39,929 bases of DNA from DATJPD01 sp036394195 (lineage in GTDB: Bacteria; Pseudomonadota; Alphaproteobacteria; CACIAM-22H2). Shown here one piece after another: positions 15,261-23,600 of this stretch. Both the position numbers and the translations under genes were made by a program. The stretch covers positions 1-39,929 of the forward strand of contig DASWFO010000303.1 in assembly GCA_036394195.1 (NCBI GenBank), given 5' to 3'. The notes below the pieces were generated by a model. The model saw only the letters and a program-made list of their open reading frames with translations. It made no database searches and was not told where the DNA came from. Position 1 is the stretch's first letter, and each line of letters begins with the position of its first letter.

Positions 15261-16900
15261 GGCGACGCTTCGCCGAGCAAAGCCCGCCCATTGGCGATGA
15301 TGTCTTCGGCCGTCCAGATCACGACGCTCCGCCCGCGATAGGGATGGGCGAACAGCGGCGCCGGGCCGCTGGACGGCGGGTGGTTCGGATAGGCGATGAC
15401 GACGCCGTCGTGATGCGCCTCGGCCCACACAACGACGTGGTCGGCGAAGATCGGCTCGATCGGCTGGGTGAGCCGGCCCGCGAAGTGGTATTGGCCGTGA
15501 TAGTCGCCGACATTGGCGACCGGCCGGTTCTCGGCCTGGAGGCGTGCCAGCACCGCCGCCGTCTCGCTCATGTCGAGCCGCGGGCGCAGCGGCGGGATGA
15601 CGGCGAGCTGGGCGGCGATGATGCAGGCGGCGATCGCGGCGCTGAAGCTGGCGATTCGGAAATTCGGCCCGCAACGCCGGTCATACGCGATCAGGACGGC
15701 GAGCCCGAGCATCAAGCCGCCGGCGGCGACGCCGGCGAGCCCCACCGGCGGCAAGTCGGCCCCTATCGTGGCCGGCAGCTGGTTCGGTAGAGCCGACACG
15801 ACAATCACGGCCAGGCCTGCGGCACCCAGCACGACCAGGGGCGGGATGCGGCTCAGCCGATCATCGGCGAAGCGGTTCATCGTCGCGGCCGCGACCACAT
15901 GACGTGCCAACAGGAGGGCGAACACCGGGATCATCGGCAGCAGGTAATGCGGCTGCTTGCCGCTGATTGCCGAGAACGCGATGAACACCGGCACGATCAT
16001 CGACAGGCAGAAGCGGATGCCGGGCTCGCGCTCCACGCCGCGCACGAGCAGGCTGCGCCAGAACGCCGGCCACCACAGCCAGGGGAAGATCAGCACGAAC
16101 GAAGTCGGGACGTACCACCACCAGGGCCGCTCGTGCCACAGCGCCTCGACCACCCGCTCGGTCGTCTGGCCGATGAACAGCATGTAGGCGAAGTCGCTGC
16201 CGCCGGAGATTGCGGCCGGCCCGGCCCACAGCAGCGCCAGCACCGCACCGGCGAGGATCGCGAAGATGAATTCGGCATACCACAGGCGCCATGAGGCGGG
16301 GCGGTGCGGCGACCACCATGGGGCCAGCAGCGGCACCGTGCCGAGGTCGAGAAGCTGCACCGGGCCCTTGCTCAGGATGCCGAGGCCCAGCGCCAGCGCG
16401 AACAGGCTCCAGCCCCATTGCGGACGGCCCAACGCCGCCTGCCACACGCCGATCAGCCCCATCAGGGTGAAGAAGGCGAGCAGCAGGTCGAAGAAGGTCA
16501 GCGAGGAGAACAGTGTGAAGAACGCGCTGCCGATCAGGGCCAGCGGAGCTGCGCCGACGACCTCGGGGTATTTCGGAAACAGATGCCTGGCGAGGCGCGC
16601 GGTGAGAACGAGGGTGCCGAGGCCGAACAGCGGCGCCACCAGCCGCGCCCAGATCTCGCTGACGCCGAAGACCTGCCAGCCGAGCGTCATCAGCCAGAAC
16701 AGCAGCGGCGGTTTGTGATGGTAGGGGACGCCGTTCAGATGCGGCACGAGGTAGTCGCCGCTCCGCCACATCTCCCACGCGACGGCGAGGTAGCGCGTCT
16801 CGTCGACGGGCAGCGGCGGCCGCACGGCGAGCCCGACGGCGACGAGCGCCGCCCAGATCACGACGGCGACCGCGAGCGGCAGGATAGCGCGGGACTTCAT
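15257..16900 (-). CDS. ArnT/PMT-family membrane glycosyltransferase
   Basis: A 547-aa integral membrane glycosyltransferase (GT-C fold, PMT_2/ArnT type) that moves a sugar from a polyprenyl-phosphate donor to lipid A, glycan or protein at the periplasmic face. After the first hydrophobic span comes the catalytic-loop motif PPLPVDETRYLAVAWEM with acidic pair D33-E34, then HHKPPLLFWLM; about a dozen hydrophobic spans follow, with LGILSKGPVQ and SGKQPHYLLPMIP, both typical of ArnT-like proteins. The C-terminal 90 residues form a soluble domain. The ATG at 16900 with AGGAAG 7 nt upstream is preferred over a GTG six codons earlier. The gene ends tail-to-tail with the Ehr operon. The acceptor is unknown. 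Confidence 0.88.
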   Translation of the reverse strand: MKSRAILPLAVAVVIWAALVAVGLAVRPPLPVDETRYLAVAWEMWRSGDYLVPHLNGVPYHHKPPLLFWLMTLGWQVFGVSEIWARLVAPLFGLGTLVLTARLARHLFPKYPEVVGAAPLALIGSAFFTLFSSLTFFDLLLAFFTLMGLIGVWQAALGRPQWGWSLFALALGLGILSKGPVQLLDLGTVPLLAPWWSPHRPASWRLWYAEFIFAILAGAVLALLWAGPAAISGGSDFAYMLFIGQTTERVVEALWHERPWWWYVPTSFVLIFPWLWWPAFWRSLLVRGVEREPGIRFCLSMIVPVFIAFSAISGKQPHYLLPMIPVFALLLARHVVAAATMNRFADDRLSRIPPLVVLGAAGLAVIVVSALPNQLPATIGADLPPVGLAGVAAGGLMLGLAVLIAYDRRCGPNFRIASFSAAIAACIIAAQLAVIPPLRPRLDMSETAAVLARLQAENRPVANVGDYHGQYHFAGRLTQPIEPIFADHVVVWAEAHHDGVVIAYPNHPPSSGPAPLFAHPYRGRSVVIWTAEDIIANGRALLGEASP

Positions 16901-16966
16901 GGGCGCGCTTCCTAGCACAGCACCCCGGGAGCGGATAGAGTCGCCGCCAAACCTGGGGAGGAGCTC

Positions 16967-17722
16967 ATGCGACTAAAGGACAAGGTGGCGATCATCACCG
17001 GCAGCGGCTCCGGCTTCGGCGAGGGCATGGCGCGGCGGTTTGCGGCGGAAGGCGCCGCGATCGTCGTCAACGACCTGTACGAGGCGAACGGCCGGCGGGT
17101 CGCGGAGACGATCGTCCGGCAGGGCGGGCGCGCCAGCTTCGTGCGCGCCGACGTCGCCCAGGCGGCCGAGGTCAAGGCATTGGTGAAATCCGCCGCGGCG
17201 GAGCACGGCCGCATCGACATCCTGGTCAACAATGCCGGCTACACCCATCGCAACCAGCCGATGCTGAACGTGTCGGAAGATGTGTTCGACCGCATCTTCG
17301 CCGTGAATGTGAAGGCGATCTATCTCGCGGCACTCGAGGTCGTACCGCTGATGCGCAAACAGGGCGGCGGCAGCATTCTCAACACCGCGTCCACCGCCGG
17401 CCTCAGGCCGCGTCCCGGCCTCACCTGGTACAACTCCAGCAAAGGCGCGGTCATCACGATGACCAAGTCGATGGCGGTCGAGCTGGCACCCGACAAGATC
17501 CGCGTCAATTGCCTGTGCCCGGTCGCCGGAGAGACCGGCATGCTCGCCGACTTCATGGGCGGCGATACGCCCGAGAACCGCGCCCGCTTCCAGGCTTCAG
17601 TGCCGCTGGGCCGCCTGTCCACGCCGGAGGATATCGCCAATGCGGCACTCTATCTCTCGTCCAACGAGGCGAACTTCATCACCGGCGTGGCGCTGGAGGT
17701 AGACGGCGGACGGTGCATTTAA
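16967..17722 (+). CDS. SDR-family oxidoreductase
   Basis: A 251-aa classical short-chain dehydrogenase. TGSGSGFG (residues 12-19) binds the nucleotide, NNAG follows, the catalytic Ser is in NTASTAG and the catalytic pair in WYNSSKGA; the C-terminus ITGVALEVDGGRCI is the usual SDR end. It resembles glucose/3-oxoacyl-ACP-reductase-like members, which cannot be separated by sequence inspection. The ATG at 16967 has GGGGAGGAG just upstream. It is divergent from the glycosyltransferase gene (66-nt gap) and single, because its stop runs into a strong terminator. Substrate unknown. Confidence 0.88.
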   Translation: MRLKDKVAIITGSGSGFGEGMARRFAAEGAAIVVNDLYEANGRRVAETIVRQGGRASFVRADVAQAAEVKALVKSAAAEHGRIDILVNNAGYTHRNQPMLNVSEDVFDRIFAVNVKAIYLAALEVVPLMRKQGGGSILNTASTAGLRPRPGLTWYNSSKGAVITMTKSMAVELAPDKIRVNCLCPVAGETGMLADFMGGDTPENRARFQASVPLGRLSTPEDIANAALYLSSNEANFITGVALEVDGGRCI

Positions 17723-17754
17723 AAAGCCCCGGAAGCGGCGCTTCCGGGGCTTTT
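17722..17754. terminator. Strong bidirectional rho-independent terminator
   Basis: A 15-bp perfect stem (AAAAGCCCCGGAAGC / GCTTCCGGGGCTTTT) with a 3-nt loop. The A-run on one side and the T-run on the other let it work for both the SDR gene (+), whose stop codon it touches, and the Bax-inhibitor gene (-), which ends 20 nt away. Confidence 0.92.
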
Positions 17755-17773
17755 AAGTCGAACGATCCGACGA

Positions 17774-18499
17774 TCAGTTGCTGCGGCGGTCGCCGAACAG
17801 CTGCATCATCATCATGAACAGGTTGATGAAGTCGAGATACAGCGTGAGCGCGCCCATGAGCGCCAGCTTGCTCAGCGACTCACGGTCGTGTCCTTCATAG
17901 TACGTGTCCTTGATCCGCTGGGTGTCGAAGGCCGTGAGGCCGGTGAACACCAGCACGCCGATCACCGAGATCGCGAATTGCAGCGCCGAGCTGCCGACGA
18001 AGAGATTCACCAGGCTCGCGATGATGATGCCGATCAGGCCCATCATCAGGAACGTACCGAACTTCGTAAGATCGGCCTTGGTGGTATAGCCGTACAGGCT
18101 GGTGCCGGCGAACATCGCAGCGCTGATAAAGAACACCCGGGCCACGCTCTCGCCGGTGAAGACCAGCAGGATCGAGGCGAGCGAGGCGCCCATCACGGCC
18201 GCGAACAGCCAGTAGACCAGTTGCGCTGTCGCGACCGACATGCGGTTGATCCCGGCGCTGAGCCCGAAGACGAACGCCAGCGGTGCCAGCATCACGACCC
18301 ACTTCAGCGGCGTGCCGAAGATCGCTTGGGTCAGCGTCGGCGAGTTCGCGACCAGGAAGGCGACGATGCCGCTCAGCGCGACGCCGGACGCCATGTAGTT
18401 GTAGACCCGCAGCATGTAGGCGCGCAGGCCTTCGTCGATGGCGACGGCCTGTTGCGTTCCCCACCGCGCGGCAGAACGATTCTGGAAATTATCGCTCAT
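17774..18499 (-). CDS. Bax inhibitor-1 / YccA-YbhL family membrane protein
   Basis: A 241-aa inner-membrane protein with seven hydrophobic spans after a soluble N-terminus of about 30 residues. Family features seen: LRAYMLRVYNYMASGVALSG before the first helix, MSVATAQLVYWLF, GTSLYGYTTKADLTKFG, and the C-terminal TAFDTQRIKDTYYEG with conserved Asp residues followed by LYLDFINLFMMMMQLFGDRR. Members are calcium-leak-type channels or FtsH-linked membrane proteins (YccA); the exact role here is unknown. The ATG at 18499 was chosen because it gives the family N-terminus and has AGGGAG 10 nt upstream. Confidence 0.93.
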   Translation of the reverse strand: MSDNFQNRSAARWGTQQAVAIDEGLRAYMLRVYNYMASGVALSGIVAFLVANSPTLTQAIFGTPLKWVVMLAPLAFVFGLSAGINRMSVATAQLVYWLFAAVMGASLASILLVFTGESVARVFFISAAMFAGTSLYGYTTKADLTKFGTFLMMGLIGIIIASLVNLFVGSSALQFAISVIGVLVFTGLTAFDTQRIKDTYYEGHDRESLSKLALMGALTLYLDFINLFMMMMQLFGDRRSN

Positions 18500-18565
18500 T
18501 GGCCTTGTGCTCCCTCTCGTTACAGCCCCAGACCTTGGCGCCTGCTTTGATGAACCCAGCCGATA

Positions 18566-18594
18566 AGCATAGGTTCCTTTTTTGTACGCTGCAA
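18566..18594 (-). promoter_or_regulatory. Candidate sigma-70 promoter of the Bax-inhibitor gene
   Basis: On the minus strand TTGCAG (18594-18589), a 17-bp spacer and TATGCT (18571-18566). This gives a 5' UTR of about 60 nt before the ATG at 18499. Consensus matching only. Confidence 0.5.
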
Positions 18595-18662
18595 ATATGG
18601 GGTAACGAGCGCGCCACTTCAATAGCGGAAAACCGCTAGCGCCCTGGTATAAGCCTCGGAAG

Positions 18663-18682
18663 GCATTAAATATTTTTAATGC
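18663..18682. terminator. AT-rich hairpin after the permease gene
   Basis: Perfect 8-bp arms GCATTAAA/TTTAATGC with a TATT loop, starting 6 nt past the permease stop. The stem is weak and no clear U-run follows on the minus strand, so it may be a poor terminator or a protein-binding dyad. Confidence 0.4.
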
Positions 18683-18688
18683 GGTAAG

Positions 18689-21223
18689 TCACGGATTGCG
18701 GAGCAAGGGTGCCGGCTTCTGGCCGAGCGCCCGCCACGTGCCGGCGAGCCCGAGGGCGACGACCACGACCGCGGCACCGGCCGCCGTGCCGAACGCGATC
18801 ATCGGCAGGAAGACGAAGTCGGCGCGCAGATACCACGTCATCAACAGCCATGCCGACAGCGTGCCCAGCGCCATGGCGACAATCGCGGTAGCGAGCCCGA
18901 TCAGGCCGAATTCGATGGCGAAGGCGCCGACGATCGAGCGGCGGCGGGCACCGAGCACTTTGAAGACGACCGCGTCGTAGACGCGACGTCGATGGGTCGC
19001 GATGACGGCGCCGGCCAGGACCAGCGTGCCGGTCAGAAGGGTCAGGCTGGCGGTCACCCGGGCGGCCGTCGCGATCTGGCCGAGCAGGCGGTCGATCAAC
19101 GCCAGCGCGTCCTTGACCCGGATGGTGGAGACGTTGGGAAAGCGCTGGGTCACCGCGCGCTCGACCGCGTCTTCGTACCCCGGCGCCACCTGCGCGGTCG
19201 CGATATGAGTCTGCGGTGCTCCTTCGAGCGTACCGGGGGCGAAGACCAGGACGTAATTGATCCCGAGCGCCGTCCAGTCGATGGCGCGCAGATTGGCGAT
19301 CTTCGCTTCGACCTCGCGGCCCAGCACGTTGACGGTGAGCGCGTCGCCGATTTTGAGGCCCATACCGGCCGCGATCTGCGCGTCCATGGACAACAGCGGC
19401 GGTCCCGCGTAGTCCGCCGGCCACCACTTGCCGGCAACGATACGGCTGCCGATGGGCGGCTCGGCCGAATAGGTCAGGCCGCGGTCGCTATTTACCGCCC
19501 ACTGCGCGTCCGGCTTCACCGCCGCCTGTTCGACCGGCACGCTGTTGATCTTGACGATGCGCCCGCGCAGCGAGGGGACGCGGCGCACCGGTCCGACGCC
19601 GGGCGAGGCGGCCAGCAGGGCGTCGAACGCCGCGACCTGGTCTGGCTGGATGTCGATGAAGAAAAACGTCGGGGCCACATCCGGGATCTGCTCGCGCAGC
19701 TCGCGCGTGATGTTCCCCTGGACCAGGGTAATCAGGGTCAACACCGTGAGGCCGAGGCCCAGCGACAGCACGAGCCCGGGGGCCGGGCTTCCCGGACGAT
19801 GCAGATTGGCCAGCGCCAGGCGGAGGCCGGGCCGGCCGGTGTGGGGGGTGCGTCGCGCGAGGGCCGCGATGAGCACCGCGGCCCCGCGAAACACCAGGAA
19901 CGTGCCGAACGCGGCGACCACGAACCAGAATCCGAGGGCGTGGTCACTGGACGCGATGACGGCGAGGGCCGCCAGCGCCAGCAGGGCCGCGGCGACGATC
20001 GCGGCATAGAGGGGCCGCGGCCGCCGCCGCGCCGGTGCCACGAGGTCGCGGAACAGCGCCGAGGGCGGCACTTCGCGCGCGCGCGCCAGCGGCCACAACG
20101 AAAACGCGACCGCGGTGAGGATGCCGAAGGCCGCCGCCATCGCCAGCGCCACCGGATAGATCCCGATCCGCGTCGGCACCGGCAATTGATTGGCCAGCAG
20201 CGGCACCAGAACGACCGGGGCCACGGCGCCGATCAGGAGGCCGAGGCCGATGCCGATCGCGGCCATGGCCATGACGTGGATCAGATAGATCCGCAAGATG
20301 AGCCCGCCGCTGCCGCCCAAGCACTTGAGCGTGGCGATGGTCGCCGTCTTGCCGGCGAGATAGCTGCGCACCGCGTTGGCGACGCCGACGCCGCCGACGA
20401 GCAGCGCGGTGAGCCCGACCAGGGTCAGGAACATCGCGATGCGGTCGACCCAGCGCTGCACGCCGGGAGTCGCTTCGCCGGGTGTGCGGATGCGCCAGCC
20501 CGCGTCGGGGAACCGCTGACGCACGTTGCCGGCGAAGCCCGCGGCGTCGAGCCCGGGGTTGAGCAGCAGCCGGTACTGGTAGCGGATCAGGCTTCCCGGC
20601 TGCATGAGGCCGGTTCCCGGCAGGCTGTCCAGCGACACCAGAACCCGCGGGCCCAGCGTGAAGACATTCGTTGTCCGGTCGGGCTCGGCGACGCCGACGG
20701 CGCGCAGCACAAAGGTCTGGTCGCCGATCTTGATGCGGTCGCCGAGCCTGACGCCGAGCCGGACCAGGGTTGCCGGTTCCACGGCGGCTCCCCATTCGCC
20801 ATCCCGGCGGCTGAGTGCCGCTTGAAGCTCCGGGGCGTTCGCACCGGCGCCGTCGCCGGTCAGCGCCACGGCCCCCAGCAGCGGATACGCGCCGTCGACG
20901 GCCTTGAGCTCGACGAGCGTCCGTTCGGTGTCGGTGCGCGCCATGGCGCGCATCTCCGCGATGCGCGAGACGGTGCCGCTCGCGGCGAGGCCCTGGAGCT
21001 CGTCCGGCGTCGCGGCGCGCTGGGTGAGCGTCAGATCGACATCGCCGCCGAGCAACTGCCGCGCGTCTTCGTCGAGGCCGGCGTGCACGCCGTCGGCGAT
21101 CGAGCCCACGCCGGCGATCGCCGCCACGCCGAGCATGAGACAGGCGAGAAAAATCCGGAATCCCCTGAAGCCGCCGCGCATCTCGCGGCGCGCCAGGCGC
21201 CAGGCCAGCGCCCAGCTGCTCAT
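18689..21223 (-). CDS. FtsX-like ABC transporter permease (YbbP-type)
   Basis: An 844-aa permease of the MacB/FtsX superfamily with two copies of the FtsX transmembrane unit, as in YbbP: a first TM near residues 23-45, a large periplasmic domain, a three-helix block around 245-385, a central hydrophobic pair (about 405-455), a second extracytoplasmic domain, and a final three-helix block (about 700-835). Such proteins usually act in lipid or lipoprotein handling or envelope stress and are not classical importers. The ATG at 21223 overlaps the ATPase stop (ATGA), so the pair is translationally coupled. With the divergent TesA-like gene it recreates the ybbAP-tesA neighbourhood known from many Proteobacteria. 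Confidence 0.92.
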   Translation of the reverse strand: MSSWALAWRLARREMRGGFRGFRIFLACLMLGVAAIAGVGSIADGVHAGLDEDARQLLGGDVDLTLTQRAATPDELQGLAASGTVSRIAEMRAMARTDTERTLVELKAVDGAYPLLGAVALTGDGAGANAPELQAALSRRDGEWGAAVEPATLVRLGVRLGDRIKIGDQTFVLRAVGVAEPDRTTNVFTLGPRVLVSLDSLPGTGLMQPGSLIRYQYRLLLNPGLDAAGFAGNVRQRFPDAGWRIRTPGEATPGVQRWVDRIAMFLTLVGLTALLVGGVGVANAVRSYLAGKTATIATLKCLGGSGGLILRIYLIHVMAMAAIGIGLGLLIGAVAPVVLVPLLANQLPVPTRIGIYPVALAMAAAFGILTAVAFSLWPLARAREVPPSALFRDLVAPARRRPRPLYAAIVAAALLALAALAVIASSDHALGFWFVVAAFGTFLVFRGAAVLIAALARRTPHTGRPGLRLALANLHRPGSPAPGLVLSLGLGLTVLTLITLVQGNITRELREQIPDVAPTFFFIDIQPDQVAAFDALLAASPGVGPVRRVPSLRGRIVKINSVPVEQAAVKPDAQWAVNSDRGLTYSAEPPIGSRIVAGKWWPADYAGPPLLSMDAQIAAGMGLKIGDALTVNVLGREVEAKIANLRAIDWTALGINYVLVFAPGTLEGAPQTHIATAQVAPGYEDAVERAVTQRFPNVSTIRVKDALALIDRLLGQIATAARVTASLTLLTGTLVLAGAVIATHRRRVYDAVVFKVLGARRRSIVGAFAIEFGLIGLATAIVAMALGTLSAWLLMTWYLRADFVFLPMIAFGTAAGAAVVVVALGLAGTWRALGQKPAPLLRNP

Positions 21224-21954
21224 CGCCCGGCACCGGTCCCGGGCACGATACGGCCGTCGTGCAGCCGCAGCATCCGGTCGCACCGCGCGGCCAGGCTCTG
21301 GTCGTGGGTGATCAACACGAGCGTGGCGCCGCGTCGCGCGCGCAGCGCGAACAGCAGCTCGATGATCGTGCTGCCCGTCGCGGTGTCGAGATTGCCGGTC
21401 GGCTCGTCGGCGAAGAGCAGCGGCGGCTCGCCCGCGAATGCACGGGCCAGCGCCACGCGCTGCTGCTCGCCGCCGGAGAGCTGCCCCGGATAATGGCTGA
21501 GCCTGTGGCCGAGCCCGACGGCTTCGAGGCCGGCACTGGCATGCGCAAACGCTTTCGGGTCGCCGGCGAATTCGAGCGGCACCGCCACGTTTTCCAGCGC
21601 CGTCATCGTCGGAATGAGATGAAACGCCTGAAAGACGATTCCGACATTGCGCCGGCGGAACAGGGCCAGCTGATCTTCGTCGAGGGCGGCGAGATCCTCG
21701 CCGGCGACCCGCACGCGGCCGCTGGTCGGCCGTTCGAGCCCGGCCATGACCATGAGCATCGTCGACTTGCCCGATCCCGACGGCCCGGTGACGGCGACGC
21801 TCTCGCCCGGCGCAATCGCGAGGTCGATGCCGCGCAGGATGTTGACCTCGCCGGCGGCACTCGCCAATTTGAGATGCACGTCGCGCAGCTCCACGATCGG
21901 CGCGCCATGCGCGGCGGATGTGGTGACGCGCGAAGCTGAGGATGTGTCGTTCAT
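21220..21954 (-). CDS. ABC transporter ATP-binding protein (YbbA/LolD-type)
   Basis: A 244-aa ATPase with complete motifs: Walker A GPSGSGKST, Q-loop in VGIVFQAFHLIP, signature LSGGEQQRVALARAF, Walker B LLFADEPTGNLD and H-loop LITHD. It energises the FtsX-type permease encoded directly downstream with an ATGA overlap. The start is uncertain: the ATG at 21954 has no ribosome binding site and shares its CATG with the start of the divergent TesA-like gene. In-frame alternatives further upstream lie inside that gene. A later start near the conserved IVELRDVHLKL is also possible, since the first 20 or so residues look non-conserved. Confidence 0.92.
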   Translation of the reverse strand: MNDTSSASRVTTSAAHGAPIVELRDVHLKLASAAGEVNILRGIDLAIAPGESVAVTGPSGSGKSTMLMVMAGLERPTSGRVRVAGEDLAALDEDQLALFRRRNVGIVFQAFHLIPTMTALENVAVPLEFAGDPKAFAHASAGLEAVGLGHRLSHYPGQLSGGEQQRVALARAFAGEPPLLFADEPTGNLDTATGSTIIELLFALRARRGATLVLITHDQSLAARCDRMLRLHDGRIVPGTGAGR

Positions 21955-22630
21955 GAAGTGGTGGCTACGGGCATATGGCGTGGCTGTACGCCTTGTCAAT
22001 GCACGCCTGCTTGAGGCTGCCGTGGTGGTGGCGCTGTTGGTCGCCATCGCCGGTCCGGCCTCGGCGGAGTCCGCGCGGCCGCGCTTATTGGCGCTTGGCG
22101 ACAGCCTCACCGCTGGTTTCGGATTGCCCGAGGATCAGGCATTCCCGACTCGCCTGCAGGCGTGGCTTAATCGTGCCGGGGTCGAGGTGACCGTGATCAA
22201 TGCCGGCGTGTCGGGTGATACATCGGCCGGTGGCCTGGCGCGCCTGGACTGGGCGCTCGGAAACGATCCGCCGGAATTCGCGCTGGTCGAGCTCGGCGCC
22301 AATGACGCGCTGCGCGGCCTGTCGCCGGGGGCGCTTTACGACAATCTCGACAAGATCATCAGCCGGTTGCAGGCCAAGCGGGTGAAGGTGCTGCTGGCCG
22401 GCATGTACGCGCCGCGCAATTACGGCAGTGACTACGACAAGGAATTCGACGCCGTCTATCCGCGCCTCGCGAAGGCGCACGGCGTGCCGCTCTACGCGTT
22501 CTTCCTCGATGGCGTCGCCGGGGACCCGGCGTTGAATCAGGCAGACGGACTCCACCCCAATCCGCGCGGCGTCGACGTGATCGTCGACCGCCTCGGCCCT
22601 GAGGTCGTCAAGCTGATCAAAGGCGAATGA
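21953..22630 (+). CDS. TesA-like GDSL-family arylesterase / lysophospholipase
   Basis: A 225-aa SGNH hydrolase. A signal peptide (MKWWLRAYG, hydrophobic core, cleavage near GPASA-ESA at about residue 38) places it in the periplasm. The four SGNH blocks are present: GDSLTAGFG with the nucleophile Ser, NAGVSGDTS, GANDALRG, and the catalytic Asp-His in DGLHPN. Relatives hydrolyse acyl thioesters, lysophospholipids and aryl esters. GAGGA lies about 10 nt before the ATG. It is divergent from the YbbA/YbbP-type exporter genes, a conserved pairing, with a start that overlaps the ATPase start. It ends before a GC-rich hairpin. Confidence 0.93.
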   Translation: MKWWLRAYGVAVRLVNARLLEAAVVVALLVAIAGPASAESARPRLLALGDSLTAGFGLPEDQAFPTRLQAWLNRAGVEVTVINAGVSGDTSAGGLARLDWALGNDPPEFALVELGANDALRGLSPGALYDNLDKIISRLQAKRVKVLLAGMYAPRNYGSDYDKEFDAVYPRLAKAHGVPLYAFFLDGVAGDPALNQADGLHPNPRGVDVIVDRLGPEVVKLIKGE

Positions 22631-22646
22631 TCAGCCGCCGATAAGG

Positions 22647-22681
22647 CTGTTCCCCGCGACGGACCCCGCCGCGGGGAACAG
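22647..22681. terminator. GC-rich hairpin between convergent tesA-like and RRM genes
   Basis: Perfect 12-bp arms CTGTTCCCCGCG / CGCGGGGAACAG around an 11-nt loop, located between the stops of two convergent genes. It lacks a T-tract on either side, so it is a probable but non-canonical bidirectional terminator or mRNA-stabilising stem. Confidence 0.65.
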
Positions 22682-22704
22682 GATGCAAACTGGCTAGCTT
22701 GCGA

Positions 22705-23076
22705 TTAGTAGCGCGGGCCGCGGCCACCGCCGCCAAACCCGCCGCGATCGCCGCCGCCGCCGCCGCCACGACCGCCGCGGAAGCCACCGCCGCCGGGGCC
22801 GCGACCGCCACCGCCACCGCCGCCCATCGGGCGCTCGCGGGCTTCGTTGACCGTCAGCGGCCGGCCGTTCAGCGGATGACCGTTGAGCGCTTCCGTGGCC
22901 TTGTTGGCCGAATCATCGGTGTCGAACTCGATGAAGCCGAAGCCGCGCGACTGGTTGGTCGCGCGATCCACGATCACTTGAGCCGACGTGACGTTCCCGT
23001 GCGGCGCGAACAGCTCTTCGAGCTGCTGCGACGTGTACGAGTAGGGCAGGTTGCCCACATACAGTTTCTTACCCAT
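22705..23076 (-). CDS. Glycine-rich RRM RNA-binding protein
   Basis: A 123-aa protein with one RNA recognition motif (residues 3-80) and a Gly/Arg-rich tail (about 84-123). RNP2 is LYVGNL (5-10) and RNP1 is RGFGFIEF (44-51), both with the aromatic RNA-contacting residues. The tail has RGG-like repeats, as in cyanobacterial Rbp and plant GRP proteins. Such bacterial RRM proteins are often cold-induced RNA chaperones; that role is inferred. The ATG at 23076 follows GAGG at close spacing. The best upstream promoter (23468-23496) implies an unusually long leader. The gene is monocistronic, with a hairpin 24 nt past its stop. Confidence 0.95.
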   Translation of the reverse strand: MGKKLYVGNLPYSYTSQQLEELFAPHGNVTSAQVIVDRATNQSRGFGFIEFDTDDSANKATEALNGHPLNGRPLTVNEARERPMGGGGGGGRGPGGGGFRGGRGGGGGGDRGGFGGGGRGPRY

Positions 23077-23600
23077 TGACCTCTATCCTTTCCAATTGGC
23101 GCGCCTTGCTGGCTGGACGACGCGCTGCTTCCCCGAAACGCCGGACCGATGCGAAAACGAACGGCCGCACGCGCGCGAACGCCCCTGCCATGACTGGCAG
23201 AGCGCATTTCGCCCGTGGGGCGGACCGCAAATTATCGGAATTCATCGAGCCCGAACGCGCCGAAGAAACCTGACGACTCTGTCCTTAACGCCGGACAAAC
23301 CAGCCCGGACACGGTAGGGCTGGCATTTACCGACCTGATAAGAAACGCGGCGCGGGCGTCGAACCAACTCTCGGGCCAAAGACGCAAGTGCAGCGGACAC
23401 AATCCTGCGGGAGCCGTCACCGTCTGTGGACGACAGTCGGTCCCGCCCGACCTTATCGGCAAAAGTGAATATAGCCCCGGGGGTTAGCGATTCCAAGCTT
23501 TTGTTAACGAATTGGGCGAAGATGTGGCCAATGCCCTGAATTTTTTGAGACTTCCCGAGTGCGAGGGGGGCCGCTCTGGGCTAGGTTAGGGGTGCGCGTC
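23077..23600. other. Long divergent intergenic region (524 bp) with probable RRM mRNA leader
   Basis: This stretch has no convincing gene: the short open frames on both strands lack ribosome binding sites and family features. On the minus strand it holds a good promoter match near 23468-23496 and then about 385 nt of probable untranslated leader, including a hairpin at 23300-23323 (CCAGCCC/GGGCTGG). A second possible -10 (GATAAT, minus strand, 23236-23231) would give a shorter leader of about 150 nt. On the plus strand it must contain the promoter of the FIST gene, which I could not identify. Confidence 0.5.
23468..23496 (-). promoter_or_regulatory. Candidate sigma-70 promoter for the RRM gene
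   Basis: On the minus strand TTGGAA (23496-23491), a 17-bp spacer and TATATT (23473-23468). This is the best consensus match in the intergenic region. The expected transcript start near 23461 leaves about 385 nt before the RRM start codon. Confidence 0.5.

Noticed and set aside
18992..21493. An 833-aa plus-strand open frame opposite the permease gene
   Set aside because: The translation is rich in Arg, Gly, Asp and Gln with no recognisable domain; the minus strand encodes a clear FtsX permease and ATPase.
22717..22825. CCG/CGC triplet repeats that could be read as a microsatellite
   Set aside because: They encode the Gly/Arg-rich tail of the RRM protein in the minus strand; the repetition is explained by glycine codons.
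23077..23600. Short open frames (60-90 codons) on both strands in the RRM-FIST intergenic region
   Set aside because: No ribosome binding sites, no family features, mutual overlap in several frames; better explained as untranslated leader and promoter sequence.
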